From Rhizophlyctis rosea (taxonomy: Eukaryota > Chytridiomycota > Chytridiomycetes > Rhizophlyctidales > Rhizophlyctidaceae): a stretch of DNA of 64,000 nt. A model generated the notes under the pieces. That model had not been told where the DNA came from. It made no database searches and saw only the letters and a list, made by a program, of their open reading frames with translations. This document shows positions 51,101 through 63,904 of the stretch, piece after piece; the stretch's first letter is position 1, and the number at the start of each line of letters is the position of its first letter. The position numbers and the translations under genes are program-made. The stretch lies in the NCBI GenBank assembly GCA_027596075.1, contig JADGJC010000141.1:36100-100099 (forward strand). The letters run 5' to 3'.

Positions 51101-54100
51101 ATGAGTGAGTGGTGTTCAATCAACGCTGATTGGCAAGGTCACGAAAGAAGTACAAGTCATCATTTCCATTTTCATAAACTGATCAACTGGCGTAAAAACC
51201 AACTTGCAAGCTATTATGGGTCTTTTGGCAAAATGGAGACTATGCAGGCTCTCTCTTGCCGACGCTTTCCGCGGTTTTTTTGCTGCGGGCAGATGCGACC
51301 TTTTGCCCGTGAAGCCCAGGGGTCATGCATACAACGTACGACCAGAGTGAAGAGAAGCAGAAGAAACAAAGTGAAACACACATTATAACATGGTCACGCT
51401 CCGCAAAGCGTTTGAAATCTTTGCAGTAAAAAGCATGGATGAGATGCATTCCTCTGTTCTATGTTACATAAAAGTTAATCTTCGAAACGTATATCCATGC
51501 GGAGGTCAAACGTATATTTTCGAATCACTCTGACATGCGGTTAGTTTCATTCGTCGGCAGACCCAATCTTCACCATCTTTTCCCCCCACAACTTTCATCT
51601 CTAAACCTGTTTAGGTATCATTTTGCAGGATAAGTGCCTGGGACTCACTGACCAGACTGGTCATCCGTATCCCATCCACCAAAATTCTGTTCTATCTTTG
51701 CTTCCATAATGACGGACGGGACCTGCCTTGAATGTTGAGGGTGGTGAACGAGTTAAGGAGGTGCGATCATACTGCAAAAACGAATCGGGATGATCTGATT
51801 ACATTGAGTACGATTATCCATAGGGGATTAGGCGCATCCATCGAATTGCGGACCTTCTTGGCTTAGAGAGTTTGGTAAATTGCAGGCAATGGCATTGCAG
51901 TGAATAGTCTTCTACTCCCATCTCGAGAAGCAGTCGCCGGAGCCCTTCCTCGTAATTGTGTTTCGTGGGGATTTTTTGAGAAGCTCATTGAGGTCGTATA
52001 TAAGAGGGCAAAGGGGGATGTCCCGCAATGTTGAATGAATGAGCGATGGCCTTTAATCAATCGCAAAAGGCGATCAATACCGGGGTTCACTTCTGCCTGA
52101 ATTGCAGACGAGATCTTTCTTTTCGGGCCCTCATGCCACATAAGGCGTAGGAGATTCTTATGTGAAACGCAACCTGAGTAGAGGGCAGGCTAGTCTGTGT
52201 ATTGCATCGGATGGTTTGAATGCCGCGGTCGAAATTGTACCAGATGTAATCTCTTTTTGCAATAAGGTAGAATTGCCTGAGGAGGGCGAGGCTCCATCGA
52301 ATTGGAAGGTGAGTGGTGTGTGCCTGAAGCAGGCAGCAAGTTGACAAATTTGAGGGACGCAACTAGGGAAATGAGACTATCGTGACTGAAACATGTGCTC
52401 ACAACGGCAGGAACCGCTTTGGTTCAATAGTGTTTACTTTTGCGTTGGGATAAGTTTTTGTTTTGCGTGTGGGCGGTATCTGGCGCCATGTACCGCATGC
52501 CATGCAGTGCAACTTTCCGTTGTGATGACGAAGTCAGAAAGCAGTCCAATTGTTGGCGATTGGGCGGGGAAAGTCCTCAGCCGGACTCCATTCCATTCGC
52601 AGTGATTGAACCAAACTTGAATGAGGTGCAGACCTCGGACTGCAAGCTCGATCTGCCGCTCCACTGATCTTAAACATCTCCATCCTTTTTTCGGGAGTTT
52701 TCAGGAGGAACACTGACCGACGTCCATATTACGATATTGGAGTCCCGACAAAGATCACAACCTGTCGCGGATGACGCCAAAAAGGCAGGGCAGATCGGGG
52801 AATGGGAATGCATTGTGTTGAAGCCAAGCTTGCTCTCACCGAAGCCGCCATCGCTTTGTTTCGCCGACTGATAAATTATTGGAGGGCTTATCAATACTCG
52901 TCCACAACTTCCACAATTGCAACTAAATTCCAAGCCATCCTCTTCATCCCTTTATACAAAGTATGCTCTCGGCGCTGGTATTGAACCGATGCCGAGTTGC
53001 CAAAGCAGGACATCATGCTGCACCAAGGAGTAGCTCGCCTGCATTCTTACAGCCTTTTCTTTACCTGCCTCTGAAGGAGGGAAGAATGAATGGAAGAAGC
53101 CCAAGCATGTACCTCCAAGAATCAAATAGGATCGTTTTCACGTCTGTTACCGGTCCATTTCCGATTCGTCAGCTGATGCCGAGGACGCTCAGGGCAAGAG
53201 CATTAAAGGGCGTGAGTAGACAGCATATGAAAATCAATCTTCCTCCTCCTTCTTTGTGGCACACAGAACGGGCATCGTTCCTTCCAAATATCCACGTGGG
53301 TCTTCCTCCTTCTTTTTTTCCTCAGTTGCGCGGTATCTATGCTATGGTTGCAAATCTACCCACTGGAATGGGAACTGACGTCCCTGGCTTGGGACCTCAC
53401 TCCCCAAAAACAATAATACAACCAAATCAAATGACTGACAGCATCAAAATGAGAATTGTGCGGAGTTGGAAAGAAGGGAGTATGAAGGGATTTGGGAGAA
53501 GTCAACGACCCTCATGCAGGCAGCAAAAAAGTGTGCAAAGAACCCTGTTAGTGGCATTGATTGCAATGCCGATTGGTGCGATGCTGCATCACTGATGTCA
53601 CGTCGCCTGCTAGGTAGCATCGATGATTATCAGACAACATGGGTGTCAATGCAAATCCTCATAGGGAATGCATTGAGATGTCTAGCAACATTTAAATGAA
53701 TTGTCTATGGTCCTCAATCTTGCAGAATGTCCAGTCACAGTAGTCACCTTTCTGCATATCGTTATGGCGGTCCTTCCTCACTCTCTCTTTTTTACTGGGT
53801 GCTGACCTCCGCGAAACATTCACATGATAGCCAATGTGACGTTCGGACGTGTCATCAATGAAATTGACCAGAATCTGTCTGCATAGAACAAAAACATCTC
53901 CATCTCCGGCGACGGCTTCAACAGGTCACTGCAAAAGGGCAGTCCCCGGCATTGGTGTTCTTGTTGAACCAAGTTGAGAAGGTTGAGTGTGATGTCTCGA
54001 TTGGCAACAACGCTTGCGCTTCATCGATGCCTGTAATGTCTCGTGGACGAGCCGACCAGCTGGGCTTCGCTTGAATCGCTTCACACCTCAGCTGTCTTAC

Positions 54101-57100
54101 CACCACATCTTGGAAACAACTGTGCTTTAGCTTTTTTGATGGAAATTCCGACTGACCTCAAATGAGATGGGAACATATATTATTCGGTTCAACATGCCCG
54201 TTGCCAGTAATGGAGAAGGACCCACCAGGGGCTTTGAGGGATCGGCCGTTTGTTTTTTTGTTGCAAAGATGTGAGAAAAAGATCATTCGGTTCTCTCCAC
54301 TATATTTGCGTTTGCGACGAGTTCGAGAGAAAAGAAATTGCGACGCACCCTACTTGTAATGGCTTGCATCACGCTGCATCATTCCTGGAGCTCTGTTGAG
54401 TCCAGGCATTTCGCTGGCTGAGATTGTAAAATTCGCAATTCCGGACGAGAGAGTAGTATGGGCTTTTCCTCAAGTATAACTACAGTGTGCAATGGAATTT
54501 GTTGCGTCCCCTCCCCAATTGGCTGCATTCGTTAGGTGGTATAGCACTTTTCGATTTGAGAAATCTTTGAGTGTCTGTCAGTCCGTTCACATAAAACGAC
54601 AATGCCACTGGACGCTGAACATCTGCTTCTGTGGGGTGCCGGTAACGCCGTTTCCAAAGTCTGTCTCCTCCTACGAAACGGGCCATGGGAGCGGATTGGA
54701 TGCCTTCCCATGTGTTCCGTCGCTATGATCATACCGACTGGTCATCACATATCTTCAGCAAAACAAGGTAGTAAATGTGCTTATCAGCACCGATTAGAAG
54801 CAGGAAAAAAGACCTTGCAAAGGCGAACCATTCTGACAGCCACCCTGTGCCGAAGGGTCGTCGTATCCCACTCATTTGATACAGCCACACTGGATGTCTT
54901 CAACCACTCCTTGAATATGAGCCCATAGTCGAAATTGTCAACATAACGCACATCTTCCGATCGGAACTGAAGTTGCAAGGCGTGGACATCTGTCTGCCTC
55001 TGGCAGGATGCAAATTGGATAAAGCAGGTACCGGTCTCGTTTTCCAACAAAAAAGTAACGCGCGGCAAGTACTTCTCACAGAGGACGGCAAGTTGAGGGA
55101 GCTTGCACCAGAATCGCCACCACGGATACTCATCTCTTTCTCTAATCTCGCTGGAGCCCACAGGTCTAAAACAGTTACGTAACATGAACTATTGCTGAGA
55201 CATTTGAGGCGCAGCTAGTGCACCGAGGAATCTTGTCTGTTGCAGATCATGCGAGCGGCATGGAATGATGAAACAGAGTATAAAATCTCAAAGTCCGAGT
55301 GGGCTTTCAGGTTAAAATACCCGTGTCGCAGGCGCTCGTAGTATGCGACGTTTGTCGATTTTCTTTGGCTCGTACAGCTTCGCTTCTGCTTGTATTTTAC
55401 TGCAACCTCACCAGCTCCTTTTCAGAAATAATATGGTTATCACCGAATCCTTACGATAGACTGGGTTTTGTGACCCACTCGACCATCCGTACTTCCCCCA
55501 CAGGGGTTCCTCTTCCTTTTATTTGCATAAAAGACTTGAGCCAACTGAGGCCGCCAATCGCTCAATGAACCATCGCGCCTTAGAACCATTAGGCAGCATG
55601 AAGTAGCTTGACCATGTCACTCGATTGCGTCGCCACCACCATGAACAGTTCATGAACGCAGCAGTTCAGTAAATCGCAACGGCCGCTTACTTTTTGCACG
55701 ATGCTTGCATTGACGCTCTTCAAAGGGTGATTATTCCTCATGGAGTCCATTTGGAGCGCTATCTCCACGTTTTGAGTCATCCATCTAATTGTTGATCGTC
55801 CAAGTCACTCATTGAAGGCGTGCCTTCGGCAGTACACACCAGCAAAATGATACGAGCACTCATGCAAGAGCTACAGCTGGATCACTGTTCAAACAGTTGC
55901 ACATATTGCGAGTAGGATTTCTTCAATCTGTTCCAGAAATTCCGCACTTTCAGCGCTCCCCGGCGTCGTACCCATTGTCTCCTATTCACTGAACACAGCA
56001 GCGCTGAACGGGCAGACCTGAAAATGAAAAAGAGCGTCGGATTTTGGATTGTTACATCGCTATAAGCGGATTTCGCGCCCACGAAGTGCAGATGAACAGG
56101 TAAAACGCACTGCGCAATGTCCGACACCCTTTGGCAAAATAACGATCAAACACATACGAGCAAAACCAGCGGGATTTAGCTTGTGCAGATAGAAATGACA
56201 ATGAGTGACGTACTGGCATATGCCCATTTTGACGTTGTGTACTGGTGATGTGTTTGGAGATGATAGATAATGGAATTGGGATCTTGTCATATCGAGAGGG
56301 CTGGAGACTCTGCTAACTCCACTTTGAATGTTGATGACGGATTTGACCTTTTGCATGCAAAGTCTTCGACGATATTGGCACGGAGGCAACGGGAGATCAT
56401 GGACATTTGCAAGATGTTTCTTATTTTGCGCCGATTTGATGAGTGTGCCACATATTCCCAGAGTGCAACACGCTGAACTGGAAGTCGAATCTCTTTATGA
56501 CTTCCTTTTTGCCGTTGATTTCTCGCTCACCACAAGAGTGCAAGCCAATACGGATGCGCTGTCTGGCATAGGCAGTAAACAAATCTGAGTTGGCCTCATC
56601 GGAAGAAGCGCAGGCACTGCTCTTCCATTGAAGAATGCTGCCAACATAAAGATAGGGGGATGCAGATGGATTTTGCAGTAAGTTCTCACATGCGTTCATT
56701 CATTGAACTGAACACCCCTTGATCCTATTCAGTTATACTTGAATGGTGCACAGCCGTTTGATGCGCCAAAGTGGTTGAAGACGAAGTCAAATCTAAGCAA
56801 TTTTCATACTCGGTCCGTGGGGTCCGTTTGATGATTCAATACCTTTTTTTCCCACCGCGACGCCTTTTCTGTGTGATAGTTGAGCTCCTGCTGGAATTTA
56901 CCGCAAGGCCAGTATAGACGGGGAAAGTAGATCGTAGAAACGCAAAGGATGATATGGGATATACAGAGTACGTTTCCAGAAGTCATGCTGTAAATAAACA
57001 TGGTGTCGTTACTAATGTTTCAAGGATAATATATCACTGTGCTGCTGGAGCCAATGTGTTGCCAACAGCGAGATAGAAAAAAAAAAGCGCCATCCTGAAC

Positions 57101-57388
57101 ACTGAATATGAGTTCAAACAAAGGAGACCTCCGCATACACTCACGTTGTGCATTCATCGCTTCATGCTAAACCTCCTGGGTCTTGACAAACATGACCTGC
57201 ACAATTGCCACAACCCTCACTGCAACCCCACATCACAATTGACATCATTACCCATGCATCATGTTACCATTTTTGCAAGATTACCCCCTTACGCATCCCT
57301 CCAAAAACCAAACCGAGGAACATGAACAAACTGTACAATTAAGCGGTCACATGCAAAACGGCCCCCTTTCCCCGTGGCGACCTTCCCC
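48117..57388. other. Gene-poor stretch of about 9 kb
   Basis: This is the longest desert. The longest frame (52963-53595, 210 codons) has no recognisable motif, lacks the codon bias of the real genes and has a length not surprising by chance in 64 kb. No RNA gene or mobile-element protein could be recognised. Confidence 0.5.
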
Positions 57389-58608
57389 TCATGCATCCCC
57401 TGCCGGAATCGACATGCTCCCAAGGTGCTTGAACTTCAAGTGTGATTCGTAAAATTTCAGGAGCTGGTTGAAGTCCGAGGACGAAAGTGAGCCCTATGAC
57501 GTGCAGGAAATTATCCAATTCACAACCCCAGACCCACCTTCAAAGGACACTTGTGGTGTATCGTATCCGCGGTATGCATACTCCTCTTCCCGTTCTTCCA
57601 CGCCACGAACACCACCAACCCGCCCAGCGCCTCATTGCTGCCCTCCACCGTGTCGATCTCCGCGACGAGGTCCTCCCAGTTGTCCGCGCTCAGAATATCT
57701 TGGTCGAGTTTGCTTTCGGGTTCGTAGAGTAGGTCTGAAGATCATTTTGGTGAGGGTTCCTGCTGGTTGAGATACGAGGATGGAAGTAAATACGTACCAG
57801 TGTTACCTTCCATTTCTTCGTCGCCCTCGTCTGCTTCGTCGTGTGATTCTTCATCAGCGTCGATCTCTATACTGTCCGTTTTGGACTACAAATGGGTTAT
57901 TCCAAGATGCGCTCGTGAGTATGTGGAAACGGCACACCTCACCTTCTTGGTCGATCGTTTTGGAGAGTCGGAAGCGGTTTCCTTCCTTTTGCGGCCCTTT
58001 GGCGTCACCTTCGGCGTCGAGCCGCCTTTCTTGTTTGCCCAGTATTCTGCAATCAAGCTCTCGGCGCCGCCCTGAATGCATCAGGAAGGCTTTAGCAGTC
58101 TGGTGAGCTTCCCGCCTGTTCAGACTTTGTATGCTTACCTTCACGTTGTCCTCCGGTTCCCATGTGTTCGAGTCGGAATCATATCCGACCCATTTGACGA
58201 GGTATTTTGTGGTTCCCTAAGTTTCAAGATCACTAACGTCTCGGATACGGATTTTGGGTTCAAGAGTTGCGCGCATACCCTGGCTTTCCTGTGATTCAAG
58301 ATAGCTTCAACCTCGTACTCTTCTGCCTCTTCCTCGTCCTCGTCTTCATCCTCCTCCGCTGCGTCACCGTTTTCCGCTTTCCCGTTTTCCGCCGTGTCCT
58401 CTTCCGCCGCCTTTCCGTTTGTCTCAGCCGGACCTTTTCCCTTTGCGTTCGATCTGGTTGGAGTGATCTCAACGTCGTCGTCTTGTTGTTCCTCGGGTTC
58501 AGCGGCTTCTGTGGGCTCCGCCTCGACGACGGTGGAGACGGTCGTGATCTGAGTTTTGACCGCAACAAAAGACTTTGTTGGGGTGCTGAGTCCTTCGTCG
58601 TCGGACAT
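57389..58608 (-). CDS. HP1/Swi6-type heterochromatin protein
   Basis: Six exons read 58279-58608, 58139-58216, 57943-58071, 57807-57885, 57538-57734 and 57389-57463; phases agree and give 295 aa. I chose the second Met (ACCACCATGTCC context); an upstream Met at 58620 is possible. An acidic, disordered N-terminus leads to a chromodomain (EEYEVEAILNHRKAR spliced to GTTKYLVKWVGYDSDSNTWE). It keeps the three cage aromatics that bind methylated H3K9: Tyr in EYEV, and Trp and Tyr in KWVGYD. After a basic hinge (PKGRKRKE, KRSTKK) and an acidic stretch comes a chromoshadow domain (NWEDLVAEIDTVEG, LVVFVAWKNGKRSMH, CPLK spliced to LLKFYESHLKF) for dimerisation. It would spread silent chromatin. Its start diverges from the coiled-coil pair. 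Confidence 0.93.
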
Positions 58609-59450
58609 GGTGGTTAGCATTCAGAAATGGTTGTGAGAAAGCTGATCGTGACGTGGAGGCGGAAGGGTGTGGTCGCTTCTGCCTTATTGTGGTGATGTTG
58701 AGGAGGCCAACGCTCTGATTAGGTAGATGTTAATGACGCAGGGTCACCCTGGAGAAGCCTGCGGTTGTTTCGGACTCGCCAACGCTTCCGTATGATGGAA
58801 TCATCGATCCATCAAACCATTGAGGTCACGTGGCCAGTGTGGTTTCAGTGACTCCAGCCAAAATTGACAGGTTGTTCAAAAGCTCCAAAATAATTCGTCC
58901 GTTACATATCCCACCAATGTTGCTATGCGCCATCGTACAAATGAACTACAATTATACATTAAGATCTTCTCTAACTCTTTGTATACTCATGGTGGTCGAA
59001 ATATGCAACAAAAGCTGTGTTACCAATTGGTATATCAATGGATAAGGACCCTGGCGTGCCATTGCATATGTGAATGTGCAGTACGTGCGGTGTGTGAGCT
59101 ACATGTCCGCATGGTTGAGCGACATTCAAACATCTTTGGCGTCTCAATAACTTCATTGCCTACTATATACTGTCCTGATCATTTCGGAGAAAGGCATCTG
59201 GTTGTGCGGATTGCATCATTGACTTTATATGCATGAGACGTTCAAAATAAAGCTTAGCGGCGGATGCCCGCTCTGAATTACAGTGACTTCGGACTGTCTT
59301 GAGATTGTCTCTATTGGTTGCACAAACTTGGCAATCACTTCATCTGATTTGCCGATCTCAAAGACGAAAAGGACTGGAAATTTTGTTCCAGTTCACTCTT
59401 GTGTAGCAAACCAAGACTGAAACCTGCCTTGCTGCACCATTCTGGTCCCT
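58609..59450. other. Divergent intergenic region, HP1 and coiled-coil copy 1
   Basis: No gene seen. A 15-base word (AAGGACCCTGGCGTG) at about 59046 recurs at about 61283, in each case 400-470 bases upstream of a member of the coiled-coil pair, so part of the upstream region may have been duplicated with the gene. Confidence 0.5.
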
Positions 59451-61008
59451 ATGACTGCTTCATTCAAGAATGAGCGAACCCACGAAGGTTCTCTGGATCG
59501 GCTTTCCAACCGCTCAGAAAGCCCTGACCTCTTCACCTTCGTCGAACCGCCCCAATCTTCGCACGCCACCTTGTCCACGGCCATTGCTAGGGTGCTGGAC
59601 GGCATCAGTGATGTCAAGGACGAGAGTCTGAAGTCTGCTTTCACAATCGCCAATGCGATTGAAGACCTCAAAAAGCACAATGCTCCCGGGTTTCTCATCA
59701 CTGCTAACGCCGCGAAGGCAGACTTGTATCTATGTCACTATTAGTGGTGGTGAAGTATTTTCCTAACATCTTCTCGCATCTTGGGCCCTTTCACTCAGGA
59801 CAATACACAACACATGTTCCACCTCCTTACACATTTGACGAAAATCAACGACAGCATCCAAAGCGCCAGAGAAGAAGCTTCACTGGCCAGCAAGAACTTT
59901 CACGCCGCCATCGACATCGACACGATTGTCAGCGTTGTGGCAGACAGCAATAAAGAACACTTGCAGGCTACATCAAAGCTCCTCCAGTCAATCTATGACA
60001 CTAGCAAAATTGCCACGGTTATTGAGGATGCCACTTCGAAGAGTGTTCAATGCAGTTTGGAGGTTGGTATCAAATGATTGATTTCCAATGCGGCTCCTCT
60101 CAGCCCTCAGGACTCACTCACCTTCACGTACCAGGTCAAGGACGCCTTCGTGCAATCTGCAACCAAGATCTCCAATGCCATCGAAGATGCCAACGAACAG
60201 AACCTCAAGTCAATGGCCAACCACTTCGCAGAAACGCAGCAATCCGTGTCCAAGTCTGTCACAGCCGCACATTCGATTAACGATACCAACATCCGAGCCC
60301 TCACCGAAATTACCCAAGTGATCAAAGACGACGCCTCAAAGACGAACAATGATCTCCTCTCCATCATCAAAAGTTTCCATGATATGACGCTCAGATCCAA
60401 TACCGACCTTGCAAACATTCTGACAGACGTAAACCTATTCACCCGAGGTCTTAATCACACTGTCACCACCACCAACGAGACCGCGACCGCCAAAATCATC
60501 AAAGCGATTCAAGAAACCACCGAAAAATCTACCAACAAAATCGTCAAAGCCATTCAAGCCACCAGCGAAAAATCCACCTCAAAAATCACCGCCAACGTCA
60601 CCATCCTCAAAAACGCTATCGAAACCGCCGACAAACATAGCCTGAAAGCCCATAAAATCCAAACCCTCCAATGGGCAATCACCAACGCATCGTCCTTAAG
60701 CCACTCTTGCTACGAAGTTACAGAGAATCCCCCCGGCCACCAAGTTCGGTACTACCACAATGCTGTCACGAACGGCAGTTTCCACTAGGGAATTTCAGAA
60801 CATGCTGGGTCTTTTTATGCGCGGGATAGGGTGTATCATTCGTCCGTGCAGCTTGACGGATGCTGGGAGGTCCGCGACGCAAGCCAATGTTGAGTGCAAT
60901 TTCAAGGCTTATATGGAACAGCTGGTTGAGAATGTGTCCAGCTTGACGGGGCAGCAGCCGCGTGTTGTTGATGCGGACGGGGGAAAGAAGATCATTTACT
61001 ATGATTGA
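59451..61008 (+). pseudogene. Coiled-coil repeat protein, copy 1, frame-broken
   Basis: This paralogue of the gene at 61753 has exons at 59451-59725, 59799-60062 and 60135 onward. Two defects are visible. Exon 1 ends in phase 2 at GACTT before GTATCT, while exon 2 (DNTQHMFHLL) starts in phase 0. Near 60780 the frame shifts by one between YYHNAVTNG and AVSTREFQNMLG, truncating the C-terminal domain. The body is helical, with repeats of about 15 residues (AKIIKAIQETTEKSTN, NKIVKAIQATSEKSTS). The C-terminal block shares TLQWAITNAS, a Cys-rich middle, 'TDAGRSATQANVE' and a final YYD with copy 2. The function is unknown. Degeneration or two assembly indels are both possible. Confidence 0.65.
60485..60595 (+). 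repeat. 45-bp tandem units coding 15-residue repeats
   Basis: Within the last exon of copy 1, about two and a half near-identical 45-base units encode KI(I/V)KAIQ(E/A)T(T/S)EKST(N/S). A 15-residue period is 3.75 residues per turn over four helical turns, which favours a right-handed coil over the usual heptad coil. Confidence 0.7.
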
Positions 61009-61752
61009 TAGGTGACGAAGTAGTAAGGGGAGGTTCCATTTGCAGTATCTTGCCAATCAACTGTGTTTTATAGTTTGCTTTGTATGTACTGTAGCCATAC
61101 TTGGCCTCGCATAGTTGTGAATTATCCGTCTCAGCAAATTACGGCCCCAGGCTTCTTCGCACAATTCAAACTCATTGAAAGCAAGCATGGGAAACAGCAC
61201 TGCAAATGCAATCTGCATCTCCGCAAGCAAAGGTAGAAAGCGAGTGCCATACAATATTCGGCTTGGTTAACCAGACTGTGCAAGGACCCTGGCGTGTCGG
61301 CCAGTGCTGAATCAGCACGACAAAGGTGTTGGAGACTTTCAGGCTTCACTGCATGATGCACTGACATCATTGAGCAACGGTGTCAGAGCGTCTGCTCGTC
61401 CAGGAAATTCCCATTCCAAGTTGTGTTTCATATCTTCAGCTGCTGAGTCCCCAAATGCGGCCATGCGTGCAACTTGAGTCGGGACTGTCTGTAGGCATCA
61501 TTGTCTCCACCTGCATGAAGTCTCTGAAACCGATGAATGAGACGCAATGTCTTGTATGTGCGGTGTTTCAGAAGACAATCCAGGGCCATCTGCCTTGCAT
61601 CCTCTGCGGAAGGGGAAAACTTTACAAGTTTGGCTACTCCGCATTTCCAAAAATGAACTCGCTTTTTGCAAACACATCTCTAGATTTAAATCGCTGGACT
61701 TCCCCATTCTACCCGACTACCATATTGCGTTTTCCGCTCAACAACGCCCGTC

Positions 61753-62992
61753 ATGACTACTTCATCCGAAAACTTAAAAATGACCGAAGTCTCGTTGAAT
61801 GAGGTCCAAGAACGCACCGGAAGTCCAGAACCGTTCACCATCCTCGAAAAGCCGCAAATCACAGACGCCGACACCACCCGAGGTGTCCCGAACGAGAACA
61901 TCAAAGAAGTCAAGAAGGTATGACAGCATCAGAGACGTCGATAGCGTCAAACTTCTCGGCTGACGCTCATTTGTTACAATGCTCCATCTCATACAGGATA
62001 ACGCGCAGCATTATACCCACGCCATCGGAGACGCCCATGCAAATGGCGTCGAACGCATCACCGAAGTCACCTACAATGTTCAGGAAGAGCATCAAGGCCT
62101 TACCAAGATCGCGAACATACTCGAAACCCTCAGCAAGACTGGTAAGATCCTTCGGGCAGCTGTCAGTACAAATGTGATTCCCGAGAATTCAACTAATTTT
62201 ACTTCAGACCTCATCCGCATCATTGAGGACACCAACGAGAAATCTGCTGCCAAAATCGCCAACGCCCTTACAGAGATGCAGATATCCATCACAGACAGCA
62301 TTAAGAAAAGCAACGAAGATTGCACCACCAAAATCACAAACGTCCTAGACGAAATCAAGCAATGCACCACAACCAGCGTCGCCGCCTTCACGGAGACCGG
62401 AACGGAATCCGCCAGCAAGATCGCCAAGATCCTTGAACAACAGAAGGACACTCTCACCAACATCGTCAGCGCCATACAAAACAGCAGCGACAAGTCAACA
62501 GCCAAAATCCTCACTGCCCTTGAAGACATCAAGAAATCCACAACCCAGAATGTCAAGTCCCTTGAACACTCAAACCAGCTCTCCACCAAAGTCCTCACTC
62601 CCCTGCACACCACCAACGACCTCACCAAAAAAAAACACAGGACACAAACCCTCCAATGGGCAATCACCAACGCCTCCCTCCTGCATCTCCCTTACTACAG
62701 AGTGAACAAATCCCAACGCGGCCCTGGTTTCGAATACACCTACCACCACATCACAGGTGATGCCGCCATCGAAGACCTCAAAGATACCCTCCTGCGTTTA
62801 TTGGGGCATGGGACTTGTTCAATGCCCCTGCGCACCCTGAAAGATGTTGGGAGGTTCGCGTCGAAAGCCGATATGGAGAGGGATATCAGGGCGTATATTG
62901 AGAAGGAGGCGGAATACATCCAACGCTTGACGGGGGAGAAGTTGCGTATCAATGAGGAGAAGGATGAGAGGATTAGGATTTGGTATGATTGA
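61753..62992 (+). CDS. Coiled-coil repeat protein, copy 2, intact
   Basis: Exons read 61753-61917, 61997-62141 and 62208-62992, giving 364 aa. The second intron is 66 nt, so if retained the frame stays open, but GTAAGA and TTACTTCAG ends and homology to copy 1 support splicing. There is no signal peptide or membrane helix. Residues about 1-55 are polar; about 55-250 is a long amphipathic helix with recurring (S/T)xKIxxxL units at 14-15-residue spacing (SAAKIANALTEMQ, CTTKITNVLDEIK, SASKIAKILEQQ, STAKILTALEDIK). The C-terminal 110 residues form a separate domain (TLQWAITNASLL, MPLRTLKDVGRFASKADM, RIRIWYD). I recognise no family. It is probably a cytosolic oligomeric filament- or tether-like protein, inferred from shape only. 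Confidence 0.78.
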
Positions 62993-63257
62993 TTGGGTCT
63001 GCACATGAGGTGTAGTGTTCGTGTGTTCTGGTCGGTATTAGAGAGTTTACGAAAAGGGGAGTAGCTGCAATCTATATAGCCTTTGCAGTATCCGATGTTG
63101 GCGGTTCATGTAAACGTACTCATTGTAGTATATCAATATAAATTTTCAGCACATTATTCCGCAGACACCTCCATCCGGATTCCAACGCGTACCACCATAA
63201 CACGCCCGCACAAGAGAATATCAATGCAAAGGCAATAATACATGACAAGCAACTTCC

Positions 63258-63831
63258 TTATGGAAGACTGACCCAATCGCACATTCTCCAAACATCACTC
63301 AACAACCTCCCCCTCCTCCTCCTCGTTTCCATATCTGCAACCCCACCCTCATCCTCATTCTCCTCCTTCCCATTCCCCTCCTTCTCCCTACCCTCTTCCT
63401 CCTCCCCCACCCCATTCTCCCCACCTCCAACCCCAACAACCACACCCCTAACCATCCTCCCCCACCACACCCCCACCCCCCCACCCCCATACCTCCCCTT
63501 CAATCCCTCACAAAACTCCCTCGCAAACACCTCCTTCCTCCCCTCCAACCCCCTCGAATGCCTCATATCGTAATCCACCTGCGCGGCAAGCGCGTAGATC
63601 GGTTCGTGGACGTGGGGTATGTGGGGTGGGTTTTCGGCCTATTGTGAAAAAAAAGGGATGTGTGAGCGGTTGTATGTGGGGGAGGTACCAAGAGAGGTGA
63701 GAGCTACGCAAATCCTTACATGAACATCCTCCCTCTCCTCTTCAACTTCCTTCCTGTAAGCAGCATAAAGAGGCTCGTCTTCTTCACGTGCTTTACGAAT
63801 TTCTTCCTTCAATTCGAGGTCATCTTCCTCC
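63258..63831 (-). CDS. Unrecognised protein, 5' end missing
   Basis: The two last exons, 63720-63831 and 63258-63638, join in phase 0. They code a charged helix (EEDDLELKEEIRKAREEDEP, LYAAYRKEVEEEREDVH), then ENPPHIPHVHEPIYALAAQV and RGLEGRKEVFAREFCEGL, and finally a Gly/Glu/Val-rich low-complexity tail. Upstream exons would lie beyond 63832, but the sequence turns into a poly-G and G+C-rich tail at about 63905, so the gene is truncated here. The last exon is almost free of C on the coding strand for about 260 bases. No family was recognised. Confidence 0.6.
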
Positions 63832-63904
63832 CTGCAAATTCCACAACGAAAACGAAAGAGCCAAATAAAATGCCTCATGAACAAAAAAATCCATCAAAGC
63901 TGCT

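Noticed and set aside
52963..53595. 210-codon open frame in the largest desert
   Set aside because: No domain, no codon bias like the confirmed genes, and a frame of this length is not unexpected by chance in 64 kb read in six frames.
23360..57388. LTR or LINE retrotransposon proteins in the deserts
   Set aside because: I looked for reverse transcriptase, integrase and gag-like motifs in the translated frames and found none; decayed copies beyond recognition cannot be excluded.
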